A stretch of DNA of 64,000 nt. Origin: Tieghemiomyces parasiticus (Eukaryota; Kickxellomycota; Dimargaritomycetes; Dimargaritales; Dimargaritaceae). Of the stretch, positions 45,025 to 56,422 are shown one piece after another. The notes beneath the pieces are model-generated. The model had not been told where the DNA came from. It made no database searches and saw nothing but the letters and a program-made list of their open reading frames with translations. How positions within the stretch are numbered: position 1 is the first letter of the stretch; the number at the start of each line of letters is the position of its first letter. The stretch covers positions 1 through 64,000 of the forward strand of contig JANBPT010000145.1 of assembly GCA_027575765.1 (NCBI GenBank), given 5' to 3'. A program made the translations under genes and the position numbers.

Positions 45025-45378
45025 GCTAGTTGTGCGAGTTAGTTGCCGTCCTGTCGTAGTTGGACCATTTACTCCGCCGGCTCGTTATCGGATATTAGCT
45101 GACGAGGGGCGTGAGAAGCTGCGTTTCGTGACCCATGTGGCTGAGCATACCTTACTGAGCCACCAGGGCGTATGCACATGTAGTCTTATGCCGCCACCCT
45201 TCTCAGGCCCGGGGGGGGGGAATTCAACTGCGGACACCCTTTGCCGTCCACCTCCCCCCATAGGATAAGCCCGAAACTGTCGTTACATTCCGTTTCCTTG
45301 GCCTCACTAACTTTACACCCACCTTTCCCCCCCCCTCCCTTGCCCATTGTCTCTCAACAGCCTAATTCCGAAGTCAGC

Positions 45379-46794
45379 ATGGCCGAGCCGACCTCTCAGT
45401 CGCTGACATTACCCCCATGTCTGGTCGTAGTCAACCCGAAGGCCGGCGGCTACCGCGCGGAACTAGTCAAACCCTGGTGTGAGCAGTTTGTCCAGCGCTA
45501 CGCGGCCCAGCGACCCGGTGACAGCGAGCGTGGCCGGACCGTCCGCACGGTCTATACGGAACGGGCCAACCACGCGCCGGAACTTGTGCAGGCCTTTCTG
45601 GCGGACATGGCGGATATGAAGGACCCGGCGGTGGCCATACCCTCGACCCCCCGGGCCTTTATTATATGTCTAGGCGGCGATGGTACCGTCCATGAAGTCA
45701 TCAATGCCCTAGTGGAGCCGGCTAACCCGGGGCTTTCGTCTCCTCCCTCCACGTCCAGCGACCGCGCCTCGCCCGGTCACCCGGTGGACATTGGGGTAGT
45801 TCCACTCGGATCCGGAAATGCCTTGGCCTCCCAGCTGGGGTTCCGCCGACCTTCCGACGCCCTGGACCGTTACCTCCGCGACGATCTGTTGTCCAACCCG
45901 CTCACTCGTCGACCTTTGCACACCGTTGATGTCCGACTACCATGGGGAACCCGCTGGTACCTTACCGGTTGCCCCGTCACCGTCCATCGGGTGAGCAGTT
46001 TCTGCGTAATCAGCTGGGGGTTCCATTGTAACAACGTTGCCAGTTCCGAGTGGCTGCGATGTCTAGGGCCCATTAGGTTTACCCTGGCCGGTATCAAGAA
46101 TCTGGTCACGCTCACACCGTACCACGGTACGCTTACTCTCACCGGGGCCCGACGTTACCGTCCAACCGAGGCAGCTACAACTACTTCTGACCATACCAAC
46201 CATATCGAGACGCCTGCTCATCTGCCGCCGCCGACAGTCGACTCCCCGTGGGGTACCTTTGAGACTGTCACCGCTGAGACTCTCCCGGGCCCCTGTGACA
46301 CTTTTAATGCCGACTGTCAGCAGCTGACTCTCCAGGGCCCCTTCACGGTGTTTCTAGCCGCCAAACTGGCCGAACTGAGCGCCGGGTTCTGTATCACTCC
46401 GCTGGCCCGGCCTGACGACGCGGACATTGACGTGGTTATCGGTCGCGGTCTTACCCGATCCCAGACACTTGCGGTCTTTCAAGGGGCCGGTGTCCGAGGC
46501 ACCCATATCCGGCTGCCGTTTGTAGAGTACTATAAGGTTCGGGGCCTGACGGTGCGACCGGCCTCTTCGTGGTCTAAGGCTTTGGCCAGCCAAAAAATGG
46601 TCGACCGGAACAGTGGAAGAGGGAAAGAGGGGGTGAAGGATAATGGCAGTGATAATCACAGTGATGCTGATGCGAAGGAGGGACCCCGTCACACACTCTG
46701 TGTGGATGGGGAACTGTACTCCGTCCCGGATTTGGGTGATATAGTAGCCGAAATCCCCACCGCCAGAGATTGCGTACTGCACACCCTGAGTTAA
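45379..46794 (+). CDS. Sphingoid long-chain base kinase / diacylglycerol kinase family protein
   Basis: Intronless, 471 residues. It has the DAGK catalytic layout: CLVVVNPKAGGYRAELVKPW at about 12-31, the nucleotide-binding GGDGTVHEVINALV, then VPLGSGNALASQLGF and SWGFHCNNVASSEWLRCLGP. The C-terminal HTLCVDGELY corresponds to the DGE motif seen in sphingosine kinases. Together these favour an LCB4/LCB5-type enzyme phosphorylating sphingoid bases, with a lipid kinase of the ceramide/DAG type as the alternative. The start is the ATG at 45379; a likely 3' splice site (ctctcaacag, ending 45360) just upstream suggests an intron in the 5' leader. It is convergent with the RAX1-like gene, with only about 195 bp between the stop codons. 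Confidence 0.88.
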   Translation: MAEPTSQSLTLPPCLVVVNPKAGGYRAELVKPWCEQFVQRYAAQRPGDSERGRTVRTVYTERANHAPELVQAFLADMADMKDPAVAIPSTPRAFIICLGGDGTVHEVINALVEPANPGLSSPPSTSSDRASPGHPVDIGVVPLGSGNALASQLGFRRPSDALDRYLRDDLLSNPLTRRPLHTVDVRLPWGTRWYLTGCPVTVHRVSSFCVISWGFHCNNVASSEWLRCLGPIRFTLAGIKNLVTLTPYHGTLTLTGARRYRPTEAATTTSDHTNHIETPAHLPPPTVDSPWGTFETVTAETLPGPCDTFNADCQQLTLQGPFTVFLAAKLAELSAGFCITPLARPDDADIDVVIGRGLTRSQTLAVFQGAGVRGTHIRLPFVEYYKVRGLTVRPASSWSKALASQKMVDRNSGRGKEGVKDNGSDNHSDADAKEGPRHTLCVDGELYSVPDLGDIVAEIPTARDCVLHTLS

Positions 46795-46989
46795 CATGGC
46801 AGCTTACTCGGCGGCACACATGCTTTCTTGTTTGTCGGTTTGGTCGGGTTGGGCTAATCTACAATATTATTATTCCTAGAGATATGATAATCCACACAAC
46901 GTATAACATTACAACACGACAACCAGGTACCAAGGAACCACTCGCCCGCCAAAGGATGGTGGGAAAGGGAAATGTAGGTTCAGGGCTCA

Positions 46990-48276
46990 TCACAATTCAC
47001 GGTTGGGTATGAACATGATAGCCACCCAGACCGCAGCAGTGGTGAGCACGATCTGGATGATCATCTTGGCTGCCATCCGGTAATGGGCCTTGAGCACGGC
47101 CGGTTCCATGACCTTATAGTAGGCGTCGCCGCGCACGGTCGTGGTTTGAAACAACGGGGACGTAAAGTCGGTGGCCACGTTGCAGTACGGCGGAATGTCT
47201 TCCTCCTTGTCGTCGTCTTCCATTTCCTTGGCCTCGACAAGGGTTTTGTGGGCCGTGGGACCCAGTTCTTTGCGTAACGAGGCTGGGGGCGGGACAGCGG
47301 CGTTTGGATAGCGCGGAGTGAGCGGGTAGGCCTCGCTGGGGGTCGGCATGGTGATTATGGTGGAGAGAGGCCGGTGGCGGGTATCGACCCGCGGAGGGTT
47401 GCGGTGGTCATCGTCCGACACTGTGGCGGCGATAAGGTCGGTCGCCTTCGGCTCCTGAAGGAGACTGGCGGTGGTCGGCGTGGCAACTTGGGGCTGGTGG
47501 TGGTTGGTGGTAGTTCCAGCGAATACGGAGTCCCGACCAATCCCGCCGGCGACGTCACCGATAGACAAGTCACTCAGTCGGGCATGGGGTAGCATAGTGA
47601 CCTCGCGGCGGTTGGCAAACAGGTGGACGAGGCACACGTTGCGTGGGTTGCTGTAGAACACCGAGATGGCCCACGTGAGGGGCAGGAACAGCAGGAGACG
47701 GTAGGGCCGGGGGACGTCAAAGACGATCAGGAGCACGATGGTGACAACGGCGAGGACGGCGGTGATGGTGGCGGCCGTAACACGGAGCCACTTGGAGCGG
47801 TCAGTGATATTACGTTGGGCCCACCGGTGGAACCCGTCGAGCGAGGTATTACGCATGAGACCCATGACTTCGGTGAGCAGCGGCGTGAAAATGGACGGGT
47901 GGGTAGTCAGATTGGCCTGGGCCTGGATGGACGACCGGACCTGATGGGAGACGTTGAGCTCCTCCTGGGCGCCTGGGGCGAGGAAACGGGCGATGGCGGC
48001 TTCACAGTCGGCCCGCAGGGGCTGTGCAGCTATGAGCTCCGGGGTGGCGGTAAGGGTGGAGAAGGCCCCCAAGGACCGTGGCGAAAGTGCCTTGTCGGCG
48101 TCGGACAGGTTGTGGAAGACCCGGCTGTACCGACGGTACCATTCGTAAAAGTTTAGGTTCTCGACACTGCATTCCTGATAGGTCAGGTAGTAGCGGAACT
48201 CGGCGAGACTAACCGGCGGGCAGGTCATGCCCTGGAGGATACGGTCAAGCCGTCGTTGGTTGTCCACAGTGGGCAT
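46990..48276 (-). CDS. RAX1-like RGS-domain membrane protein
   Basis: Intronless, 428 residues. The N-terminal 155 residues are an RGS domain (LAEFRYYLTYQECSVENLNFYEWYRRYSRVF at about 24-55; PSIFTPLLTEVMGLMRNTSLDGFHRW at 127-152), which in canonical members accelerates GTP hydrolysis on G-alpha. It is followed by two membrane segments (about 165-187 and 193-210), a long hydrophilic low-complexity stretch with EDDDKEEDIP, and a last membrane segment (about 403-424, IIQIVLTTAAVWVAIMFI). This arrangement is that of Rax1, which in yeast marks bud sites together with Rax2. The function here is inferred from architecture; other fungal RGS-TM proteins are possible. Confidence 0.8.
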   Translation of the reverse strand: MPTVDNQRRLDRILQGMTCPPVSLAEFRYYLTYQECSVENLNFYEWYRRYSRVFHNLSDADKALSPRSLGAFSTLTATPELIAAQPLRADCEAAIARFLAPGAQEELNVSHQVRSSIQAQANLTTHPSIFTPLLTEVMGLMRNTSLDGFHRWAQRNITDRSKWLRVTAATITAVLAVVTIVLLIVFDVPRPYRLLLFLPLTWAISVFYSNPRNVCLVHLFANRREVTMLPHARLSDLSIGDVAGGIGRDSVFAGTTTNHHQPQVATPTTASLLQEPKATDLIAATVSDDDHRNPPRVDTRHRPLSTIITMPTPSEAYPLTPRYPNAAVPPPASLRKELGPTAHKTLVEAKEMEDDDKEEDIPPYCNVATDFTSPLFQTTTVRGDAYYKVMEPAVLKAHYRMAAKMIIQIVLTTAAVWVAIMFIPNREL

Positions 48277-50962
48277 AATGGGAGGCTAATGGAGGGCTGC
48301 AAATCGGAGGGAGAGGACTAACAATCGGTCTGGGAAAAGGGGGGTGACGGAATGACACCAAGGCCGAGGGGGGGGATGTGACGGCAGTAAGTATGGCGCA
48401 GAGTGAAAGAATCGGAACTTAAAAAGACGAGAAACTGGGCGATCGGTCAATAAGCGTGCTGGGAGAGTCAGAAGGGCAGGGGAAGTGATTGGCGGGATCA
48501 AGGCTGGGCGGTTGAGGGATTGAAACGCAGCAACCGACGAACGAACTTGATCGGGCTACCAGGTTGGGTGAAATATAGGGGGGAAGGTGTGGAGCAAACC
48601 AATTTAATGCAGGGCTGGGATGCGGGGGCAAGCAAGCAAAGGGCGAGTGAGTAACAGTGGGTTGGAACTGATAATTAGCGCCGAAAGGGCGACGGGGTAT
48701 ATGGCCTTGGAATCCTAGGGGTGCGAGAGCAGCAAGCTGCAGGCCAAAGAGAAAGCGCGGCGATATATACAGGAATGAACCAGATATGGCTGTTAGAGTG
48801 ACAACGGTCCAGATGCGGGCGAGATGCAGACTTTTATAGAAGTGCAGTCAGGATGCAGCACAGCTGGCCTATGCTGGGAGGTGGTAGTGGAGATGGAGGG
48901 CGAGGGATCGGCTCATTCTTTCCTCTCCATCTCCCACTCGCCACGGGCCACCTTCCCAATCACCACCATAGAAGGGAGGCCCAAGACCACCCACCAGTCA
49001 GGAGACGAGTGGCGGGAAACCAAGCGAGAGGAGGAGGGGGGGGGGTTGGCCCTATTCAACCTCCTTGCTACTGCCAGCGAAGCCCAGGGTGCGGTGGCAA
49101 AAGGAGAGGGCTGTTCAGTTGCGGAAAAGGGGCGGCAATAGCTAGTACACCTACTGCCTGCAGTAGATGGCAGTAACACCTTGGTTGGCTAGAAAGAGGG
49201 GTCAATCGTAGCAGACCTTGGGAAAATGCATTGTGCCAGTGCCTATCTAATGGTCTGCATAACCAAAGCCATTATTAGCCAGGCCACTTACCGCTCCGAG
49301 CAACCCGTGCACCATTAATACCGACCGAACGAGGGTGGTGGCTCGGACAGATTGGCGGTGCGCAGTAGACTGGCGGATGCGGCTGAGGGAAACGGAGGAT
49401 GAATTCGGGGGAATACCGACGTCCAGCTCGGCCCGGCCCATTCTGGAGGTTGGAATTCGTCCTACGCTGGTCACCACCGGGCGGGGCCGTGTGGACTGGC
49501 AGTGCTGGTGAGGGTAAGGAACAAAAACCGCGCGGCGGGGAGTCGGTCGCGCCAAGTCGTGGATATACTAAAGTTAGAAATCCTCCCCCCCCCTATGTTA
49601 CCCGCACTATTTCGCAGCTCGAGTCGACCTCGGTGCCTTCCCGCTCCAAGCGAACTAACTCAAGGCAGTCTCCGCACTGCCGCGCTGAGTCAGTCCCTGG
49701 AACGCTCGCAGGAATACCTACGTCCCTTCAACGTAGCCGGCCGCTTTGGGTAAGAGCCATCAGGGCGTCGGAGTATTACCTTGACCTCATCTCCCTCTCT
49801 CTTTCCTGCCCCTCCACGTCCGGGGCGAGGAGAGGGAGCAACATACTCCCGAGCCCTCACTTCTTCACATGAGGATGCCCCCGAGTGGAGTAACCAAAAA
49901 AAAAGACAAATAAGCAACAATGACGAAGAGGGCTGCCAAGGCTGGATGCTCTAGCAGCTTGGGAAAGACGCAGTGAAGCTGACCGCTGTTGTTGGAAGGG
50001 CCATATCGAGGGGATTGTCCGGTGGACCACAGCCATCTCTTCCATAGCGAGAGTCTGGTCCATTAATCTTTATCCAGCAGGCCACAGGCTTCCGAGCTGG
50101 GGGGTGGGGTGGGGTAAATATTGTCCACACTCCCTGTGGACCACAACTAGCCGAGGATGTTGTCTTGAGGTATCCCAGTGGGATCGAGCATGATCGACTC
50201 TGCATGAGGCTTCCTAATGAGATCAGGAATCAGTGGCCCCTTGGCACACCTGCCTTGCCCGCTCCATGTCGAGGTCCAATAAAATCTGCCATTCACTTTT
50301 ATTCCGCCGCGAAACCGCCAATAAACGTCGGTTGTAGATACTAACCGGATAAAGAAGGATCATGGGTGCAGCCCTTGATAGCGGTAGTTGTGTGGTCGGG
50401 CTGGCAATCGGCCGTAAGAGCCTCAGCCTCCCGATCTTCAACACGAAGTCGAAATGTGGGTATACAGTGGGGCTAACTGACGAGCGTGTCAACAGGAGGT
50501 TTGAGCTCATCAAATTTATACTTTTAATCGGGCAGGTATCAATAATTGCTTACAGTGGTTAACTATACCAGCCAAGTACGATGTTATTATTCCGGCGGAC
50601 TAGACTAGAAGCCGCGGCTCCCCGCAGCATTCCACATACCAGTCGAAAAAAGGCCTTGTACTCACAAGTGACTGGGGTGGTGACGGGTTGCTCTCACTCT
50701 ATAGCATGGATGGTTTGGAATACCGGGAGCTCGTTAACCAGCCCCTTTCAAGATCCTCCAATAACCCTAGCCTTACCAAGTCCTTTGTTTGTGCGCAGGA
50801 CTTTGTAAGCCTTAACCACTGCGGACAGACCACCCTTATGCATCCATGTATATGTAGATCTAAATACATTAAAGATATGTTGGAATTCGCGCATAGGGCC
50901 CTACAGGGCCGTGGCTAACAACTGAGGACTCGGCTGTCACTCCTGTCGCCCTGCATTTCAAC
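48277..50962. other. 2.7-kb spacer upstream of the RAX1-like gene
   Basis: Purine-rich promoter and leader of the RAX1-like gene to about 48650, then mixed sequence with short open frames that match nothing I know. No RNA gene recognised. Confidence 0.4.
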
Positions 50963-51379
50963 CTACTCCGATGGAGGATCCATTCCCCGCCAGTGGTATT
51001 GCATGGTGTCCACTTGGTCCATGGCTCTGCGGCCATAGTTTGCACCTCCACATAATGCGGTCACAACACAGGCCTGCCCATGGACAACCAGTCTTTCGTA
51101 CATGCCAGAGTTTTCCTTGTTCATCTGGTAGTACTTGGCCTCGATTTCCGACTTGTGTTTGAGGTACGACGCCGAACCCCGGACCGCGCCGTAGGTAGCC
51201 CCAGCTATGGCGGCTGCGCCATTCAAAACCCTATGCAAAAAAGTCCGGTGCTCAGCCTCGGCCTGTTGATCGGGTTCCAGGGTTGGTGATGCAGTGTCCT
51301 GGTTGTCATTGGCGAGGACTTGACTGGCCGCTCCGAAAGCGAAAACTAGCAGAGCGACGAGGTAGCATGGGAGCCTCAT
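50963..51379 (-). CDS. Small secreted or membrane-anchored protein, unknown
   Basis: A 138-residue frame starting with a clear signal peptide or N-terminal anchor (MRLPCYLVALLVFAFGAASQ), with probable cleavage near residue 24. The mature part has a weakly hydrophobic Ala/Gly stretch (NGAAAIAGATYGAVRGSASY, about 53-72), a charged helix (KHKSEIEAKYYQMNKE) and only two cysteines (104 and 110). I recognise no family. It stands alone, with long spacers on both sides. Codon use is less biased than in the housekeeping genes. The signal-like N-terminus and length make a real gene likely. Confidence 0.6.
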   Translation of the reverse strand: MRLPCYLVALLVFAFGAASQVLANDNQDTASPTLEPDQQAEAEHRTFLHRVLNGAAAIAGATYGAVRGSASYLKHKSEIEAKYYQMNKENSGMYERLVVHGQACVVTALCGGANYGRRAMDQVDTMQYHWRGMDPPSE

Positions 51380-53126
51380 GATATTAAAGGGTATGACCAG
51401 GACGTGAGTTGGACGGGTTCAAAGAATTACCCCTTGGATAAGGTGTGAGATAAGGAGCGGAAACGAGGGTGAATAATACTTGGTGCGGTGATATTGGAAA
51501 TGAAAGTAAAATGGCTCGCAGGTGAAGTATGTGGCATTTTCATGGTACCGAAAACGCCAGGATGGTAAGCTAGAAGCATCACAGTTCAAGGACGGCACCT
51601 CGGTATACTTTTATACCTGAGGAGACACGCGAAACGAGAGCCGAATGGCAGGGGAAGGTCAAGGCGTGGCACCGGACAGGAAAGAGGGGGGGATGAGGCG
51701 GAGGGGCAGAGAGTCCTGCACTACGCCAGTACCCCACTTTCCCACAGCTGTCAAGCGCCATATCCGTGACGGTCTCATTCATTCCGTATGACCGTTCGTC
51801 GCTTTAACCTGTCGTACAATTGCGTCAAGCCTACCGCCCCCCCCCATTGGAAGGCGGGGAGCGATAAAGGCGGTATCGTGTTTATCCCCCTCCCTCCCCC
51901 CTTTGAATCCTAAATGAGTAACCAATGCCTTCCAGGCCCCAGACCACCGGGCCCTCCCGCCCGTTAATGTTACAGGTACCAAGTCTTCCCCCTTCCTGCA
52001 CCCACTATCTACCACAATGCGAGGAAGAGAAGCTGGGGCGCTCTAACCAAGTTTTTCGAGAAGCAGTGGATAGCGACGATTTTCTGCATGGACACGCATC
52101 CCTCCTTTTCAAGTTACAAATACTGTTGGTCCTCCATGTCCGACCGACCATGACACCGTGAATTGACTGTGACGCCCATAATAGCACCAGCCGCTTCAAC
52201 TTTCTTTTGTAACGTACCAGAGGCAAGGGTAAGACCACCTTCGACAACAGCAATTGGCAACTCCCTACCTCCCTTCAAACCGAGTTGGAATCCGGCGTTC
52301 CCTGTTCCCTTCGCTTTCATCTCGAACCCCATAGAATAAAGTATCCAAAACATTTACAACGTCGGAAGCCTCTAGCCTCTCTGAAGCCCTCTGCCGTGTG
52401 ATCACCTACATCCTCCCCTTGTATCGCTCGGTATTTCGTTGCACTCCACCGCCGCCCTTTGTAGCAGCCCATCCCCATACCTTTTACCACTTTCTTCCTA
52501 GCCTTAAACTGAGTCCTCGCTTACTAGTAATAAAATTAGATTGGTTAGTTTTACACCCGTTAGACCCAGTTAGTGTTGGCCGCCGTTTACCTTCACTGCG
52601 CAGCAGCTAAAAATGACCACCCCAACCCCCACATTCGCTCTATTCAGAGAGAGACTTGTAAGCGTCGTTGTTGGAGTGGAGGAGAGAGGTGTATATGGTG
52701 TCGGCGGCCTAGACGTCCCTTCCCCCCCCCCATGGTCTGCTGCCCCCATCCATTGACGAGCAACCTTCACCTCGGCCTCAGCCATTTCGAACAAACCGAG
52801 CGGTACCGCCTTTACACCCTTTGTACCGCCAGTAAACAAACTCATGCATAGACAAAATGAATACTTTATACCTTCGGAGTAAGGTGATGGTAGCCATTCG
52901 TTAGGCTTAAACCTTCGCCATTGTAAACATGTGTAAAAACAACATATACATAGCCAAACGGCCACCCCGACCGGGTAAACAACCTAATAGGCATATACGG
53001 CAGAGTAATCGGTATGGGCGAGGAAAACAGAGAATTAGCTCTAACGCCCTCTTCCCCTCTCCAAAACACACACACACAAAAAAAGCAAAAAAATAACTTG
53101 CTCTCTCCGTGTGTCGGTATCTATCT
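51380..53126. other. 1.75-kb spacer between PDX1 end and the small secreted gene
   Basis: AT-richer sequence with an AATAAA-like element near 52334, homopolymer C runs at 51837-51845 and about 52723, and an A-rich patch at 53078-53092 near the PDX1 stop that may mark its 3' end. No gene recognised. Confidence 0.4.
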
Positions 53127-54940
53127 TTAAATACCCCGGGTCGACAGGACCTGGTCCTGAGTGAGGTGGCCGCAGTTGATACCGACCATGGCTTCACCGA
53201 GCCCCTCGCTAACCTCGGCCAGCTTGACCTTATCCTGGTAGTGGGTGACGGCCTGAACGATGGCGCGGGCACGGAGAGCCGGATCACCGGACTTGAAGAT
53301 ACCCGATCCGACGAATACGCCATCGCAGCCAAGCTGCATCATCAGGGCGGCGTCGGCCGGAGTGGCAACACCCCCGGCAGCGAAGTTGACGACGGGGAGT
53401 CGGCCGAGCCGGGCGGTCTCGCGGAGCAGGTCGACGGAGACGCCCAGTTCCTTGGCGTAGCTGTAGAGCTCATCATCATCCATAGCCGAGGCGCGACGAA
53501 TCTGGGCCTGGACGGTCCGGCTGTGACGGACGGCCTCGACCACATCGCCGGTACCGGCCTCGCCCTTGGTACGGATCATGGCGGCGCCCTCCGAGATGCG
53601 GCGCAGGGCCTCACCGAGGTTGCGGCACCCGCACACGAACGGGATCTGGAACTTGTGCTTGTTGATGTGGTGCTCGTCGTCAGCCATTGTCAGCACCTCC
53701 GACTCGTCAATGTAGTCAATGTCCAACGCCTCCAGGATCTGGGCCTCCACGAAATGCCCGATACGGACCTTGGCCATCACCGGGATGGTAACCGCCGCCT
53801 TGATCTCCTTGATCAGTTTCGGGTCCGACATACGAGCCACTCCGCCGTCCTTCCGGATATCAGCTGGGACGCGCTCCAGGGCCATCACAGCACAGGCACC
53901 GGCCTCCTCGGCGATGCGGGCTTGCTCGGCGTTGACAACATCCATGATGACACCGCCCTGCAGAGTAAGATGAACAGCATAGATGCAGGAGACGTGTGTG
54001 TGTGTGTGTGTGGATGTGGATGGTGAGTGGGAGCGGTATTGATGCGTTAGTGGTGTGTCGGTGAGGTTTACATGGTGGTAACGATGCAGCAGCAGGTGAG
54101 ACTGGGCCCTAGGTCAGGGTGGGGTAGCAGATGTCCAGCCCCGTTCGCTGTACGATTACAGCCTTTGTAGGACGGCCAACGCTACTCTTCCCACTGATCA
54201 ATTTCCCACCAACTGGAAGATTGGTAGTCAAGTCATCAAGGACTTAGCCCCGACGGGAAAAAAAGGGACGGAAAGAGATACATCCGAAACGAGCGGTGGC
54301 CGTGCCACCTTCCAACCAACCACCGTGCGAGATGACGCGGCCAGACCAATGAGTAGGTGGGAACCCAAACCGTCTCGGACTTGGATGGCGCGACCCCGCT
54401 GCTACCTGGTCGTCCAACCCAGCACTCCCCCCAACGGCCGTGCTTACTAGAGGGCTGAACCGACCTGCTGCCTCAACCCTGCCCCTCCGTTTCATGTGCA
54501 AGCCGTCTAAGCCTCGAGGTGGGTGGGGATCGGTGAGCGGCAGTCCCCTCCCCTACCACCTCCTGAAACTGACTGGCCAGGGTTCCCGCTGGTCACCGCT
54601 ACTTGGGGACTGAAGTATAACCATCTCACCCCCCCCCCACCGAATCAGGGGGGCTGCCGAGTCTGGTAGTGTATCACGGCCATAGGTAAGGGAATAAGCT
54701 AGTCGGGAAGAATACCCGGTGCCAACCGATCGGAACCCACCCGGTCAGTGGCGCAAGTGGGGCCGAGGGTCGAAATGACCTGGGCGATCAGTAGCCTGAA
54801 TGAACTGGTCTTCATGATCTCTACCTGCAGCTTACCTTGAGCATTTGGGCGAGACCGGCCTTGACGCGGAAGCTCGACTTGGCATCGCCATTCTCCTGTT
54901 TGGAGGCGGTGGTCAAATTGGCGGGGGCGACGGAAGACAT
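53127..54940 (-). CDS. SNZ1: Pyridoxal 5'-phosphate synthase PdxS/PDX1 subunit (two exons)
   Basis: Makes pyridoxal phosphate from ribose 5-phosphate, glyceraldehyde 3-phosphate and ammonia delivered by the PDX2/SNO glutaminase. Exons 54940-54836 and 53957-53127 give 311 residues; the junction rebuilds the hallmark [26 protein letters not shown]. Asp41, the Schiff-base Lys98 in [11 protein letters not shown] and the second Lys166 in [11 protein letters not shown] are present, as are [14 protein letters not shown] and the phosphate site [14 protein letters not shown]. It forms a dodecameric barrel in this family. The single intron is 878 nt, the longest in the window, and contains a CA/GT microsatellite near its 3' end. 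The PDX2 partner is not in the window. Confidence 0.97.
53994..54012. repeat. (GT)n microsatellite inside the PDX1 intron
   Basis: About nine and a half GT units on the plus strand, i.e. CA units on the coding strand, 37 nt upstream of the 3' splice site. Confidence 0.9.
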
Positions 54941-56422
54941 GTCGGTAGGAATGAGGAAAGGGGCTCGATATCGGTGAAGGGGTCAGAAAGGCGTTCTTGG
55001 GTGGTCGCCAAGAGACAAGTCAGAGATAAGAAAAGGACGTCTAATGGACAGAGGGTTGAAGAGTTAAGAGTAGTTCTCAATAGGGAGGACTGGAGGAGGG
55101 TATATGTGGGTTGGGCGGCTCTTGTGAGTTGGAAGGATTCAGAGATACGCAGGATAAGTAGTAGTAGGGGACACAAGGGTAGCCGCAGAGTACAGGCGAG
55201 AAAGAGCGCAGCAGAGGGATCAGGCGGGAGAGAGGGGGGTGGAAAATGGGTTGACCAACTAAAGGATACCGACTGCAGGAGGGCGCGGCCCATGGCGTTT
55301 TTATAGCCACCGTATTGGCTGCCTCTTCGCAATGCTTAGCAGATTCCTCCCTCCATCCACAGGAGTAGGGGAGGGGTGTTCACCGCAGCCTCTCCATCCC
55401 CCAATTATGTGGAACGGGGAACCCCGCCGCCTATCTTAAACCAATTTGAAGCTTGACGCGAGACACGATAACGTTCCCTTGCTACGTATAGTCCCCTTCC
55501 CCATCGTAATTCCCTGAGATAGGCGGCGCTGTGTGAAATTTGCGCGACCACCTAATTGTGAGGCATCAAGGGTTTCCTGCCATTGGTCTACCTCGTCTGG
55601 ATTTAGGCTGTGGTGCTCTTATATGCAGCACCGGAAAGCTGGACAGCCTCCTTGCTCGCCCAATTGAGCAAGTACCCCCCCGCCCCAATCACTGTATTCA
55701 CTCACGCCGACCCGATCCAGGTGAACCATAGCGAGTCACAGCCGTAGAGATTGGCATGTGGGTGCATATAACGATCGGCTTGACATCTATGCTTGTCTAG
55801 CGGGAATACACACATGGCAATGGTGCATCTAAATAGTATGCAAGGAGAAAGGTGTATGCTATCGCATGATTAGCTTGTCTGCTGGGGATCGAAGCACCTT
55901 GGCAGGCTAGCTAGTCCCCTTCACCTTAGTGGCCAAAGGATAGGCGCAACGGGCTGGTGGTTAGACATACTTGGTGGACTAGGCGTAAGAGGGGGAATCC
56001 GCATCGGGGGAGGGGTTCTGTTGTGCCTCGTACCCAGCTCCCCCGATGTAGGCTCAAAGAAATGGACGCAGTATGTTCTGTCCAGCTCACGTCACCTGAA
56101 CTACCACCAACCCAGGGCTTGTAGTCCTCAGGAAATTGAAACCTTGAATCCAACTCAGATTTCTACCCCCTTAATTGCGAACCGGATATCGGGTTGTCTA
56201 CGCATAGTCTCATCATTTAAACCATAGACTTGTCCGGTAATAGATATTGCAACTTTAAATATCGCCAAGGCAAGATCCGAGGAGAAATAGTCAAATTGAG
56301 GTTATGGGTTTGTTGATAAAATCAACGCCCATCGTGCAAAAAAAGCCAACACTATAAAATGGACTAGAGGATCCTGGCCGGGGGCCACCATCGACAGGTG
56401 TGCATAAGTACATAAATGCGAC
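54941..56422. other. 1.5-kb spacer between the actin paralogue and PDX1
   Basis: PDX1 leader/promoter on the left and the 3' side of the actin-like sequence on the right. Nothing else recognised. Confidence 0.4.

Noticed and set aside
53109..54026. 305-codon open frame on the plus strand
   Set aside because: Antisense to PDX1 exon 2, whose sense protein is unmistakable.
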